A stretch of DNA of 64,000 nucleotides. Source: Rhizopus sp. PT2906. Its lineage: Eukaryota > Mucoromycota > Mucoromycetes > Mucorales > Rhizopodaceae. The stretch's first letter is position 1. Every line of letters starts with the position of its first letter. Location: the NCBI GenBank assembly GCA_025529335.1, contig JAMYHX010000172.1:1-64000 (forward strand). The letters run 5' to 3'. A program made the position numbers and the translations under genes. The notes under the pieces are model-generated. The model searched no databases and was not told the DNA's origin. It worked only from the letters and a program-made list of their open reading frames with translations. Of the stretch, positions 34,626 to 45,782 are shown in pieces.

Positions 34626-34856
34626 ATGGAAAATGAATCAGACTTTGAAAGACAATTATCCAAGTTACTAAAAGATGCAGCAAAAGGATTAGAAGATCTT
34701 CATTCACAATTTGAAGATGTTGATCGTAATTTACAAACAGTTCATTCTCTTGGAAAGCAAGTCTATGAATCTGCACAACTATGGCAGGACTTTCATAAAG
34801 CAATCAATCGTAACTCGGTCATTTCATTCGAGCATAAAGAAAAGCCTAAAGCTTAG
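34626..34856 (+). CDS. DAD1: DASH complex subunit DAD1
   Basis: A single-exon gene of 76 codons begins 94 bp after the CDC50 gene in the same direction. The short alpha-helical protein starts MENESDFERQLSKLLKDAAK and has the DAD1 core NLQTVHSLGKQVYESAQLW followed by QDFHKAI, matching the yeast pattern of a conserved SIGKEFE-like stretch and a tryptophan. DAD1 belongs to the ten-subunit DASH/Dam1 ring that couples kinetochores to spindle microtubules and is found only in fungi. The tail after residue 60 is variable. The first ATG was used; it lies in an A-rich context after a long pyrimidine tract. A 76-aa length is typical (yeast Dad1 94 aa). Confidence 0.8.
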   Translation: MENESDFERQLSKLLKDAAKGLEDLHSQFEDVDRNLQTVHSLGKQVYESAQLWQDFHKAINRNSVISFEHKEKPKA

Positions 34857-35019
34857 CGAATATTTATACGGAAAAGAATATTCAATCATGTGATTCCTAT
34901 GTTTCTAACTGCGTCATCAAAGCAGTGAGAGCAAATAAAAATAGTAACTGATTTTTAAATCAAGGGTTATTTTTTCCCCCCATCCCTTTCTACTTGCAAT
35001 AATTCTTACAACAGGAACC

Positions 35020-35682
35020 ATGTCTCTTCGTCTTTTAGCAGCACCTGGTCTTCGCAACACGACTCGTCTCTTAGTTCGACAACAGCCCATGGGTCTCGTC
35101 AAGATCCATTCTTGTAAGACTCTGTTTTTGATCCATTAGTCATATTACTTAATTCACTATATATAATAGCTGTTTCTCAATCTAACGTGGCTGCCACGAA
35201 TGCGACTCACAAACCAGACCGTCTTCATGGTTCCTACCACTGGAACATTGAACGTGCTGCTTCAGTTGCTTTAGTTCCTTTGATTGCAACACAACTCACT
35301 TATGGTGCATCACCTGTTACTGACACTCTCTTGGGTGTCGTTCTTCCTCTTCACCTTCATATTGGTAAAGATGAACATGTGTAAATGATGATGACGAGAC
35401 TAATTATCTTTGTTATTCTGTGTAGGATTTGATGCCTGTATTACTGGTAAATATAGATAGACACACTTTAGAGCGAGAAAAGCATCATGCGGGGTAAAAA
35501 TGGGGTAACTGACAAGGTGTTTTATCCTAGATTATTTCAATGCCCGCAAGAGTGTCATTTTGAACAAGTTGATGACGGGTACTTTATGGGCCAGTACAAC
35601 CGGTGTTCTTATTGCTTGTTATCAATTCAACACAAATGACATTGGACTCACTGAATTCCTTAGCAAAGTTTGGGCTGCTTAA
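35020..35682 (+). CDS. SDH4: Succinate dehydrogenase membrane anchor (SDHD/CybS)
   Basis: Four exons: join(35020..35113,35170..35364,35426..35446,35531..35682), 153 aa, introns 56, 61 and 84 nt. The leader is an Arg-rich mitochondrial targeting peptide (MSLRLLAAPGLRNTTRLLVR). The mature part has HWNIERAASVALVPLIA, VVLPLHLHIGFDACITDY and three predicted membrane segments. The LHLHIG histidine and the ITDY aspartate-tyrosine pair are where SDHD contributes to haem b and ubiquinone binding in complex II of the inner membrane. Exon 3 is only 21 nt long and carries the conserved FDACIT residues, so it is easily missed by gene predictors. It ends 13 bp from the convergent CCT gene. Confidence 0.92.
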
Positions 35683-35695
35683 ATAAAGCTTTTAT

Positions 35696-36684
35696 TTAAG
35701 AAGAGTCTGAATCACTTCTTGGTCTCTTTCTACTTGGTAGTAGACGACGCTTATTTAAGAATTTTTCCTAAAAATGTATAAGATATACATATTGCAAGCA
35801 AAAATATACGACTTACGACGACATCTTTTGCACCAAATTTGCCAGCAAAGGTACGGATGAGTTCATGGCTCTGATCTTCCCAAGTGCCCAATTGTTCCAA
35901 GACAGCAGTTTTGAACTGTCTTTTGAGATCATCCAGATGTTTTTTTGTCTTTATTTCCTTTTCTTTTAGAAAGGAAATATTCAATTCTTTTGCACTGACG
36001 CCTCTTTCAAGGTTTCTACGAAGATAAGCATCATAATCACGTACAATGCGAGTGATGAGATCTGAAGTAGAGATGCCACCTGTACGCTGTGTTGGTAAAA
36101 ATCTGCCTTGAGCCTTTACAAATGCATAAACATCATCGGATTCTGTAGATTGATAGGGGTCTGCATCATGTGCTACATAATCTATTTGGTATTTGTCGAG
36201 GAACTCTTGGGTGACTATCCATGGTGCATCAGGGATGACCTGGTCAACCCATTTGCAATGTGCGACTGATTCATATCTTTCTTTCTCATTCATTACTGTT
36301 TTACCTTTACGTTTATGCGTTTCGGCATCATTACATACTTTTGCAAAATAAGTCTTATGTTTACAAGTGTTGTTTATTTCTTACCGCCCACCATAAGATA
36401 CACATCAGGGAATACCTTCTTGGCTTGTTCTAATGCCTTTGCATGTCCAAAATGAAATAGATCATAAATACCATCACAATAGATGCGTACAGGTCTATCT
36501 GTTGGTGGCTATGATATATAGAATGAATAGACCTTGAATATGAATATGATCCCCTTACTTCTTTAATCTTAAAATCATAACCAGATACGATTAAACCACT
36601 GGGCACTAAAGGAGAATCATCTGTTAAATAAGGAAAAGAATGAAATGTATCTTCTGGTGTCTTTGATATTGTTTGAACAGGCAT
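35696..36684 (-). CDS. PCT1: Choline-phosphate cytidylyltransferase
   Basis: Four exons: complement(join(35696..35767,35817..36337,36385..36508,36559..36684)), 280 aa, introns 47-50 nt. The catalytic domain starts RPVRIYCDGIYDLFHFGHAK with the HxGH nucleotide-binding motif (His61, His64), continues KRKGKTVMNEKERYE, VDQVIPDAPW and YVAHDADPY, and has RTGGISTSDLITRIV, the variant here of the family RTEGISTSDIITRI signature. A charged amphipathic helix follows and then a basic Ser-rich tail (RKRPRSDSDSS). The enzyme makes CDP-choline from CTP and phosphocholine, the rate-setting step of phosphatidylcholine synthesis. It is shorter than yeast Pct1 (424 aa) because the N-terminal extension and membrane-binding region are reduced. 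An ethanolamine-phosphate enzyme is unlikely because there is one catalytic domain only. Confidence 0.92.
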
Positions 36685-39191
36685 GGCTTCAATAGTGTTT
36701 AAGGTTAAAGATGACTTGGTTTTTTATGTTTTTTATTACCCATTTTTTGAGTTGATTATTTCAGGCACAGACAGACTAATCGAAAGAAATGGAAAACACG
36801 CCATTTTCTCTTCTTTCTCTTTCTCATTGTCTCTTCGTTTAGTCCTTGTCTTTTATCTTTTTGCATGTGACACTGTCTCCAATCCGAAATGAGAATAAAG
36901 TAGGGAAAGACAATGGTACGGGTCTCATTGGATACATTGTCTATTACTCTATCATGTGAACCATGCACCCAATCACCGTTTATTACGTATTACGTGCATG
37001 CCTGAGTCATGGGCGAATATCCTAGAAAAAACCATTTTATCTTTCCGACTAATATAAATAAATGGACCATGTTGCATCCTGACCCGAAAGGAAGATGTAC
37101 TCTTATAAGCTTAAATTAAAACACATAAAGAGGATTAACAAGTGAATGTTGTTTGTTCGATCCAGTTGATAATGGCCCACAATGAGTCAGGAGGGAGGGT
37201 ACTGTCACCAAAAGATATACCTTTTTAATTCTGCTCTAATTGACTCATAAGCTTGCTTCTATTTCAACAGATTGAAAAGACTAGATTACCTCTTTGTATT
37301 CGGTTTAAAAGTAACTAAAAGACTAATGAACAAAACATTGTGTTTTATACTTACCGAGGTATTGCCGTTACAAACAGCGCATTAAATCCAGGAGCATCGT
37401 TCGTCTTTTGAAGGTCTTCTGAAGGGAAGGTGCAGAGCTTTCATTGACATCGAAATTTCACATCGTACCATAAGATTCACACTTGAGGATAGCGTGTACC
37501 CTTGGCTTTGATTCAGTGTAAGAGATCCGTAAAAGGCTCTTGAGGTTCTTCTTAATACTATTAGAGAGCATGTTTTCCTTGACCAGAAAAGAAGGAGAAT
37601 AGATTTTGAGTGATCACAGGTGGTTCTTCATCATTCTCAAGAAAGTCCCAAGGAATAATAATCAGCAAAAATGGATCCAGCCTATACCAATTGAGTAATG
37701 TGGTCAACTACTTCTTGTATCAAAGTAACGAACAAAGAGAGAACTTATGAAGGGTAAGGAGAAACGAGGGATGAAAAGGATGAGGAACTGGTAAGTAAGT
37801 TTTGTTATCTAGGCATCGTCTTGTTTTTTTATGCTTTTCTAAAAGTTCAGTGTTTGGATTGATTGGATTATAAAACTACGAGTTAATATTCCACTCATTC
37901 AGGAAACTTCTTTCAATACAGAATAAACTTGTAAATAATAAAAAACCCCATTTTCTTCTAGTCCAGAAGCAAACGACATCATCAGATCCGAAAAAGGGGG
38001 TTTCTCCCAGACCTTATCTGGATAAAGATCGTCGCATAAACAGACTTATTCTAAAACAAATAAACGCTTACCTGTAAAAGGTAATTTTTATCCGTTATGA
38101 TAAGGCCCTTAATAGACGTTCAGCCCATATTTTGACTGAACGCATTACTTCATTTCAGGAACAATCCTAGATGAGATGATCTTTTTGTATATCCCAAAGA
38201 TTATGATCAAGATGTATATACACTTTATATGGCTTTTAATGTACCATCAGTCAGAAGATGCTTTTTGAAATAGGTAGGGTAATCAGTCTTGATGAGATCC
38301 TCGCTTTTTTTATTTTATTTTTTCCCAAAGGTTCCTCGGTACGACCATATTGATACTTGACTGTATACATTCAATAAAAGGAGGGGGATTCGTTCATTTT
38401 TAATGATGAACCATTCTTTATGGTCTGTCTCACTGGTAAAGTGGAGAATGATAACTTCTCCATTATATTGTGGGTGAATGGAATGAAAATTAGAATTATT
38501 GTTGATATCAGTAATAGTTGCTAGTAAAACATATAAATATGAACAATCTCTCAGTGTATGGACAGCAAAGGGTATTTTATAAATAGTCAGGGGCAGGGAG
38601 TAAAACGGGCCCAAACAGTTCATCCTCGGGCGCCACCTTCTTCTTTTGTCAACTTTATTATGACTAGATTTACTATACAACTTGAAGAAGCAGTAATGCC
38701 CATGTAGTAACGGTATTTGAGCTATTGCTCTGGTGGTCCTTTTTAAAAGCAGCAATATCGTCTACTGTTTCTTCTAGCCTTAAGCATACGCTCCAGAAAA
38801 GAAGCTAATCATGGTTGCATCCAGAAAAACCACTTTAACTAAAGGCCACTTCTAGTGAGATAAGGTAGTACTACCAATGTACCAAATATGGCCTTGTGAT
38901 GATCAAACTTTATTTCAACACTTATACAAAGTAACATGGGAATTGGTTAAACAATGATTTTATTGTTGAACAAAGAAGAATTTATAAATTGGCAGAAAGT
39001 TGAATCTCAATAAATCAATCTCCGTCTATTTCTTCAAATGAGGCAAAGCTTACGTAATTAAAGGGCAAAGATCCAGGCCCAATTTTTTATTAGTTACATG
39101 AAGTATTTACAAACTATGGAACAAAAAGGTAAATGTACAAACACGCACACACATACAAATATGCATAATTATGTATTAAAGAGGGGGTGAG
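36685..39191. other. Gene-poor region with coding-like relics
   Basis: About 2.5 kb without a supportable gene. Plus-strand frames with few stops occur near 37430-37590 (RAFIDIEISHRTIRFTLED) and 37970-38172 (VSPRPYLDKDRRINRLILKQ, one stop and then RYDKALNRRSAHILTERIT). A 146-codon minus-strand frame lies at 38315-38755. They look like decayed genes or transposons. No structural RNA was seen. Confidence 0.35.
38315..38755 (-). CDS. Uncharacterised 146-codon frame
   Basis: An uninterrupted frame starts MLLLKRTTRAIAQIPLLHGH, has a basic segment (NKVDKRRRWRPRMN) and later reads YNGEVIILHFTSETDHKEWF and VYSQVSIWSYRGTFGKK. It is longer than expected by chance in AT-rich DNA, but no family, splice pattern or promoter supports it. 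It may be the remains of a mobile element or a lineage-specific gene. Confidence 0.25.
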   Translation of the reverse strand: MLLLKRTTRAIAQIPLLHGHYCFFKLYSKSSHNKVDKRRRWRPRMNCLGPFYSLPLTIYKIPFAVHTLRDCSYLYVLLATITDINNNSNFHSIHPQYNGEVIILHFTSETDHKEWFIIKNERIPLLLLNVYSQVSIWSYRGTFGKK

Positions 39192-40187
39192 TTAAATAGA
39201 AGTGCTATAGTTGGATTTTTTAGTAGAAATGAGTGTTGATACTGTAGATTGGAGCATATTCGAAACAGTGTTCAAGTCATTTGTCGTATGCTGTTGTAAT
39301 AAAAATACCGCTCTTGTAAGATCCAAGAAGATTTCCATTTGAAATTCAATCTCTTCTAGTTGTAATAATTGCTGATCATTATTATTGTTATTACCATTTA
39401 GCTTGACTTTTTTACGTTTATGGTCGTCTTTATGATATGAAAAGTAGTGTATTTGCTGTCTAATCAAGGTATCCAAGTCTTGAACGGATAGCAAATCTGT
39501 TTGCACGAGTGTTCCAATAAAACGTACGAGTATACGAAAATGAGTGCGTAGTGAAAAGACGAGAGTGGGTGAAGTACATAAGAACTTTTTACGTATAAAC
39601 TGATGATATCGAGTTGAGGTAGTATGCAAATGTCGTTTGATATGATTCATTAAAATTTTGTGATGTATTTTGCTGGTTATTTCTGTATCATCAAATAGCG
39701 CAGTCAAGGTTGGATAGAGTGTGTTGAGAAACAAGGATATCAATTGTCCCATCTTTGTGGGCTGGAACTCCTTTGTATAAGGAATTATATCCAGTTCTGC
39801 ATCCAAGAAAACATGATCTACAACAATTCCAAGCGTTTTGTCAAGCAAAAAGTCTAGACTGGGCTCCCAATTCTTAAGAGGCGATCTATCATATATTTCA
39901 ACTGCCAATCGATTGGATACACTCTGAACTATGCTTGAATCGATTGTCGGATGGCAATGTTGTGTCAAATATGCTAAGGCTCCATAGATTAAATGACTAA
40001 ATCCATTCAGCTGCGGTTTACTTAGATCAATATGATATTTATGCCATATAATCCGGTGTCCTAACTTTTTACAATGTTGTGAACTAGTCGATAAATACCA
40101 AAGGTCTGAAAAACTTAAATATTTGGAAATGTTTAATATCAAATCAAGTGGTAATTCTAATATTTGTTTGTCTTTATGTTCTGTCAT
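39192..40187 (-). CDS. F-box protein
   Basis: Single-exon gene, 331 aa. An F-box lies at residues 9-50 (LELPLDLILNISKYLSFSDL, WYLSTSSQHCKKLGHRIIWH). F-box proteins bind Skp1 and recruit substrates to SCF ubiquitin ligases. The rest is helical without recognisable repeats. An asparagine run (NGNNNNNDQQLLQ) near residue 270 is encoded by a short trinucleotide repeat, and the C-terminus is Ser/Thr-rich. The start is the first ATG, two codons after an A-rich leader. It lies alone between two gene-poor regions. The substrate is unknown. Confidence 0.75.
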   Translation of the reverse strand: MTEHKDKQILELPLDLILNISKYLSFSDLWYLSTSSQHCKKLGHRIIWHKYHIDLSKPQLNGFSHLIYGALAYLTQHCHPTIDSSIVQSVSNRLAVEIYDRSPLKNWEPSLDFLLDKTLGIVVDHVFLDAELDIIPYTKEFQPTKMGQLISLFLNTLYPTLTALFDDTEITSKIHHKILMNHIKRHLHTTSTRYHQFIRKKFLCTSPTLVFSLRTHFRILVRFIGTLVQTDLLSVQDLDTLIRQQIHYFSYHKDDHKRKKVKLNGNNNNNDQQLLQLEEIEFQMEIFLDLTRAVFLLQQHTTNDLNTVSNMLQSTVSTLISTKKSNYSTSI

Positions 40188-40622
40188 TTAAAAAAAAGAA
40201 AGAAAAGAAAAGGATAATAAAAAGGAAACTGGAGATTTTATATGTATTAAAAAAATGAAGAGTGTCCAGACCTTTTTTCTGTCTTTCTTTGTCCTCACTC
40301 GCTCGTTCGTTCGCTCTCTATTTTTTTTTTTTTTTTTTCATGAGGCAGGCTAAACTTTAATTGGGAGCTATTTTTGAATTTGAGCAAATAGGTTCCAGAA
40401 CACAGCCTCTTCTCTCTCTTTGGGTCGCTTTTGGTTATTTTCTTTGTTATTAAAGAAATGTTCTTTATTATTAATCGTTAGGATAGGTTATTAAAAAGAA
40501 AGGAATTAAGGTAATAGTAATATTATAATTAGTAGTTATAGTAACAGTATCCAAGGAAACAAAAGTATTAATAGAAAGTAAATAACAAACATTAAAATAG
40601 AAATATACAAGGGGGGGGATTA
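40188..40622. other. Spacer between F-box and zinc-cluster genes
   Basis: Contains a T run of about 19 (40320-40338) and a G run of eight near 40611-40618. No gene was seen. Confidence 0.5.
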
Positions 40623-43067
40623 TTAACAACCTGGACTAACTGACATGTAATTAGCTGGTGATGGTATTGAGGAGGGGGATGTTTCAGTTGATGTCCTTCT
40701 CTTCGAAAGCGCATATTGAACATCTTGCTCCATCAAATGGATGAGGCTGCGTGATAGTTCAAAGTCATATATGTAGCTGATGGACGCTTTACTTATTTCA
40801 ACGGATCGCAATAATCCTATCTTGCCTGTATCATAATAGATTTCGTCTGCCGTATAACTCAGTAGCTTTCTGTAAATGATATTTGCAAATAAGAACCCGA
40901 TCAGAGGTATATGGCATCCTTCCTTTTGCTGAACCATGATTTCAAATATCTGAGTAATGTTATTTGCCGCATTTAGACTAGCTTGTAAGTTTTGAATTGA
41001 GATTGATGTACATGGGACGCGATCCATGGGGACAAAGATTTGACTGAGGATTATCTCATTGATGCTGTGATGTAAACTCACAAGATTTATGCAATATCGT
41101 GAAAATGATGGGAGATCAATACAGTATCGTCCACTTTCCTTTGTTTGACTGCTGGATGTATCGGAATGCACAGAGAGAGGCGAGTAGCATGAAGTTGATG
41201 CCATTTCCTTTTGCCATTCGGAAGGCAAACTCTGACGTAATGTTCTCAATACATTCTGCATCTTTATCACATCTTGCACAAGGGTCGTATCGGTTGCCTT
41301 ATTTTGCTGATAGGCCACTAATCTAACCATCGATTCTTCACGAAGTACTTGCAAATGGATCAAATAAACCCAAGAGTTCCATACATAATACTCTACCATG
41401 GCTTGATCATGCCGTTGCGAGCTGGTATTACCTGTCGATTCGGGCTTTGGCAGAGGATCAGGAACCGGACAACTTGGTTTGCATTGGCTTATTCCAGATG
41501 AAGAGTTGTTCTCTGCTCGCTGCAGTGTTCGATACCATGCATTGCAATAGTATATGCACCAGATGAGCATCGCTTCATGTCGACTGAGCTGACGGTTGGG
41601 TTGGTAAAGCCCAAGTTCTTGTGCCATATTGAATGCAATCCATTCATAGATATAAATGACTCCAGGAAATCCATTTTGGTAATTACAATACGATAACAAG
41701 AACGCAGCCTGACAATGCTCCAGTGTCGGCTCGTCAAAACATTCGGATAACAGCTCGCGTCCACGAAGACAGTAAGCGACAGAGAGTGCTTTGCCCATGT
41801 TGTATTGTGGCGCTTCAAATGAAGAGCGTTTGGTCCAGACGTGAAGTTGGAATGCATTTCGTGCAGCCATGGCACATATTGCGTACACGAGAACAGTGGC
41901 GGGTCGCTTAGTAGGATCAGGACTTTTATAACGAGCTAAAAATTCAGCCGTGTCAATAATAGGCAATCGTATGCTTGAACAACAGGGTGTCTGGCAGTAA
42001 AGCTCGATCAAGTTGTCAGTCAGTTCTTGAGAGATATCAATCGGGTAATCCTTGGGTAAAGCATGTGTTGGGTGAGACCATTGGTTCCAGATGGCAAAGC
42101 CAGACGTTGTATGAATGGAGCTCGCATCATCCAATTCCAAATTTGAGTCTATAGTAGAGGATACATCGGTATTTCTGCTATCTTGCTTACTATTGGTATT
42201 ATTGTTCTGATACTTGTCTTTGGGAGAAATAAATAAAGAACGCTTAAACTGATCAACCAATGCAGAAAAATCATTAAACGAATTCACGTTACTCTCTACT
42301 GAAATCCCCTTTTGTGTCGCAGTAATCTTCCAGGAGGTCTGTGCAGACTTGATTTTGAGCGAATTGTTGGCCTTGACTGAAAAATCCCGTGTCTTTTGTG
42401 CAAAATCCTTTGCCATACGATCAATGGAGTCCTGCCACTGATCCATGACCTTGTTCATCGTCGTCAGTACTTGGGATACATGGTTTGCCTTTGGCTCCGT
42501 CTTTTTATATCCGCATTCAAAATCATTGGCTTCACATCGTGTACATCGAGGTAAAAGTAAATCACATTGTTGTAAGTCCTTAAAACACTTGCTGCAGGGA
42601 TATACTGAAAAATTACTTGTTGACGCCACCTTGGCACCTCGTCGTATTTTAATCCTTGGTCGATCTTCTTCCTCAGAATAAACAGAAAAGACACTACTGC
42701 CGCTGCTAGAATATGCAGGAGAGCCAATGTCATTCTGTGCAGACTGGATATTGAATAAAGGCGCCATTTCCCCTGCTTTGATCCTATCACCAAATTTCTT
42801 AATTCGGTCACCGAGCGTCTCTGTTGCCTTTTGTAGTTTTTTAAGTGTCGGTGCGGCTTCGGGGTAAACGCAGGTGATGCCTCGACGAGCACAGCGTGAA
42901 CAAGAAGGTTTATTTTTATCGCAGGCATGTCTAAAAGTTGCGATTAGTTCATCATCTCATTTGTATGTACACGCTGCTCATTTATATTATCGCGTGTACC
43001 TGAATCCACGACATCGAAAACAGGCAGCACCTTGATTCTGCTTGTCTATTTTTGCGGAATCAGACAT
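40623..43067 (-). CDS. Transcription factor with two Zn2Cys6 clusters
   Basis: Two exons: complement(join(40623..42930,43000..43067)), 791 aa, intron 69 nt. The first cluster has cysteines 16, 19, 26, 33, 36 and 43, spacing C-x2-C-x6-C-x6-C-x2-C-x6-C; the intron splits it after Cys19. The second, at cysteines 135, 138, 145, 152, 155 and 162, has exactly the same spacing. Between them lies a basic helix-forming segment (PTLKKLQKATETLGDRIKKF). From about residue 330 comes a fungal-specific transcription factor domain (YAICAMAARNAFQL, GRELLSECFDEPTLEHCQAA, AFNMAQELGLYQPNRQLSRH). It is a nuclear regulator of unknown targets. Predictors that start at Met78 would lose the first cluster. Low-complexity Asn/Ser segments separate the domains. 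Confidence 0.88.
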
Positions 43068-45575
43068 TGATTATCCCCTTTTGAAAAAGAAACCTAGTTA
43101 AAGAAAAAGAGAGAGAGAGAGACAAGACTGGTCAAAGAAAGAGAGAAAAAAAGGAAAAACTGGGAATCAATTTAATAACCTCATGTTTTATTGTCGCCAC
43201 TTTAGTTTCACAGCGAATAGTCAGGTTCGGAAGATCGATTTTCCATAGTGCACTCTTTTTTTATTGTAGCAAAAAAAGAGACAAAATAGAAGAGATACTT
43301 GTCTTTTTATAATAGATTCATAAGCGAAGGAGTGGATTCAAGGGTAAATATTAAACCATTGAATATTAACCAATTAAAAACATGTGTCGTCTATTCTTTT
43401 TCAGGCATTGTTGAATAACAGTTTTTTTTTTTTATTAAAGCACAGAGGAAGGGTATATATCAAAGAAGCGGGTGTTTTGTAAATTATCTTAAATAAGGAC
43501 ATTTACTTTGTCTGTGTCCATATTTACCACACCAAGAGCTAATATATAGATTAATCAACTATTTTGATCCTTGATGACCTTTTATACCATTGACCATGTG
43601 TTAGATCTAAAGGTTTTAAGCCTTGATTGACTAATTGTGTATGTATCACCATTTGATCGTTGACAAGAGATGAATTCATTTCAGGGGTAGTAATATGCTT
43701 TTTAAAAATGTGAATGCAGTAAAGAAAATCTATAAGAAAAGAAGAAAAGAAGAAGTAATAACTGCAATGTTTATATATAATATAAGGAATTGTTTTTTTT
43801 TTTTTTTGAAAGGTGACTTTAGCATGTTGACACATTCTGTTTTCAACTTGTGTGAGTTTGTGTGCATCTATTCGTGTTTTGTTTGCAACGCAATAACAAT
43901 GGTTGAAGTCTGGAAAAAGAAAAAAAGCATTGGGGTAACTGTAAAGCATGTCATGCAGTGTTGCTCATTAGCGTGTCTTCTTTTATACTCGTAAAGGACT
44001 TTTGAAATTTCTAATCATCAATATATTATAAATGAATGCTCATTTCTATAAAGAAGAAAGGGAAAGAAAAGAATAGATGCCCTTCAAGTAGTCAAGAGCA
44101 CGGCTAATGACGAGTTATTATCGTTTTGTGCTATGGGAAATTTGTTCATGTATCAAAATTGAAACACAAGGGAGTAAATTAAGGTTAAGTATTAATGCTT
44201 TATCCCTTGGACTGGAAAAAAAAAGGGAATTCATTACTGACATTCTAGAAACATACAATTTATATATACGAAATGAGTAAAAAAATAAGGTACACTTATA
44301 TGCATGTATTATACATGCTCAAATATTCATATATCCTATCGTTGTGTGTGTGTGTGTGTATGTGTGTATGGGAATGTACTATAAAAAGCCTTCGGTCGCA
44401 AAAAAAAAAAAAACTCATCTCGGTACTACTTTTATGTCTTTTTGACATTCCCGGTAATTAAATTTCCAGAATTATATGAATTGTAGATCTGGAAGATAGG
44501 AAATCCTGTCCTTACTTTCTTATACTAAACTGAATTAAAAGAGAGCAAAAAGGACAGACGGAATGATTTATATCTTTTTTGCTTTTGTTTGAAAAGGCCA
44601 AGAAGAGCACGATTCATTTGTTACTCATTTTTCATATGAAGTGTCAAGATAAAACTAGATGCTCTAGGAAGTTGACCATGTAGTTATTTTAATGACAATA
44701 AGAACATCTCTTCTATTTCTTTTAATACTCTATGAATACCTTTAAATTTGCCCTTTTATTCTTCTTCCTTTCCTTACTATCCATAATTTAAGTGTAAGGG
44801 TAATTGGGCACTTGAAAGCTTATTCAGACAAATACACCTTTGATTATGCAAGATAAGGTTGTTCTACATCGAATGTTACTCAAAAACATCAGCCCATAAC
44901 TCTTTCTTATCTACACAATAGAGGGTCAGTTCAATTATATAGACAAGGTGCCATTGACAAACAGTATACAAGGTCTTACTTAGTGTTCAGGTTGTGCTGT
45001 ATGCATATAAAAAAAGCAGGGAAATGAATGTATGCACTGTTAATGTATTTCTTTCTAGTATAGCTCTTTTTTTTTTTTTTATGGGAATGTCATCTTTATA
45101 TTTGCATTTTTCTAATAAAAAACAGAGAGTTCTCTATCGTGTATAAAAGAAGTGATTGCTCGTATATTAACATTATAGAGTATATAAAAAGTATAATCGT
45201 TTGTCGAGTGTGCTGTGACTAGGACCTTAGTATTTCTCATATTATACATGTTTAGCATGTAAAATGCATAGTCCCTTCAAATTGATGATATAGATTAAAG
45301 AGGATTTAAGGGATGAGTTACTTGACGCGAGCATCTCATTCACACTTTTATGAAATAGATGATCCAGAGTAAAAAACCACCGAAAACATATGAATTTCTT
45401 TTTTAAAATAAACGAGTTCTTACATTTACTTTCTCCACCCGTTGTAGCAGCATTCATAATGAGCGACTTGAAGCCATGGATGTTACTACTGTAATAAAGT
45501 AAAAAACAAAAAAGGTATCATAATCATGTCTATATGAATTTGCTGATTATTGTTTTTGTCAATTGAAACACATTG

Positions 45576-45782
45576 TCATAAAGATATAAAAGTAAAAGAA
45601 ATATAAAAGAACGCTCTAGACTTTAAGCGAATAAATACTCGGCCTATAGTTCCATTTTTGATCAATATGTCCTTGTTGCCGTACTTGGGAAACTGCTCTA
45701 AAAAAAGGTACAACAGTTTAAAAGTGGAAGTGTGATCGTCTCTTGATGCTGTTAATTTTAAAACTCCGTCTACGTCGATCTA
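45576..45782 (-). pseudogene. ATG-less open stretch resembling an exon
   Basis: On the minus strand a possible acceptor (CTTCTAG) is followed by 68 codons without a stop: IDVDGVLKLTASRDDHT, LLYLFLEQFPKYGNKDILIK and NGTIGRVFIRLKSRA, then TGA. A downstream piece on the same strand (about 45420-45480) reads SNIHGFKSLIMNAATTGGE after another acceptor-like TTACAG. The sequence looks protein-coding, but neither a start nor consistent splice phases were found. Family unknown. Confidence 0.25.

Noticed and set aside
42464..42928. 154-codon minus-strand frame starting MPAIKINLL
   Set aside because: It is the +1 shadow of the zinc-cluster gene; the real frame carries the complete cysteine pattern.
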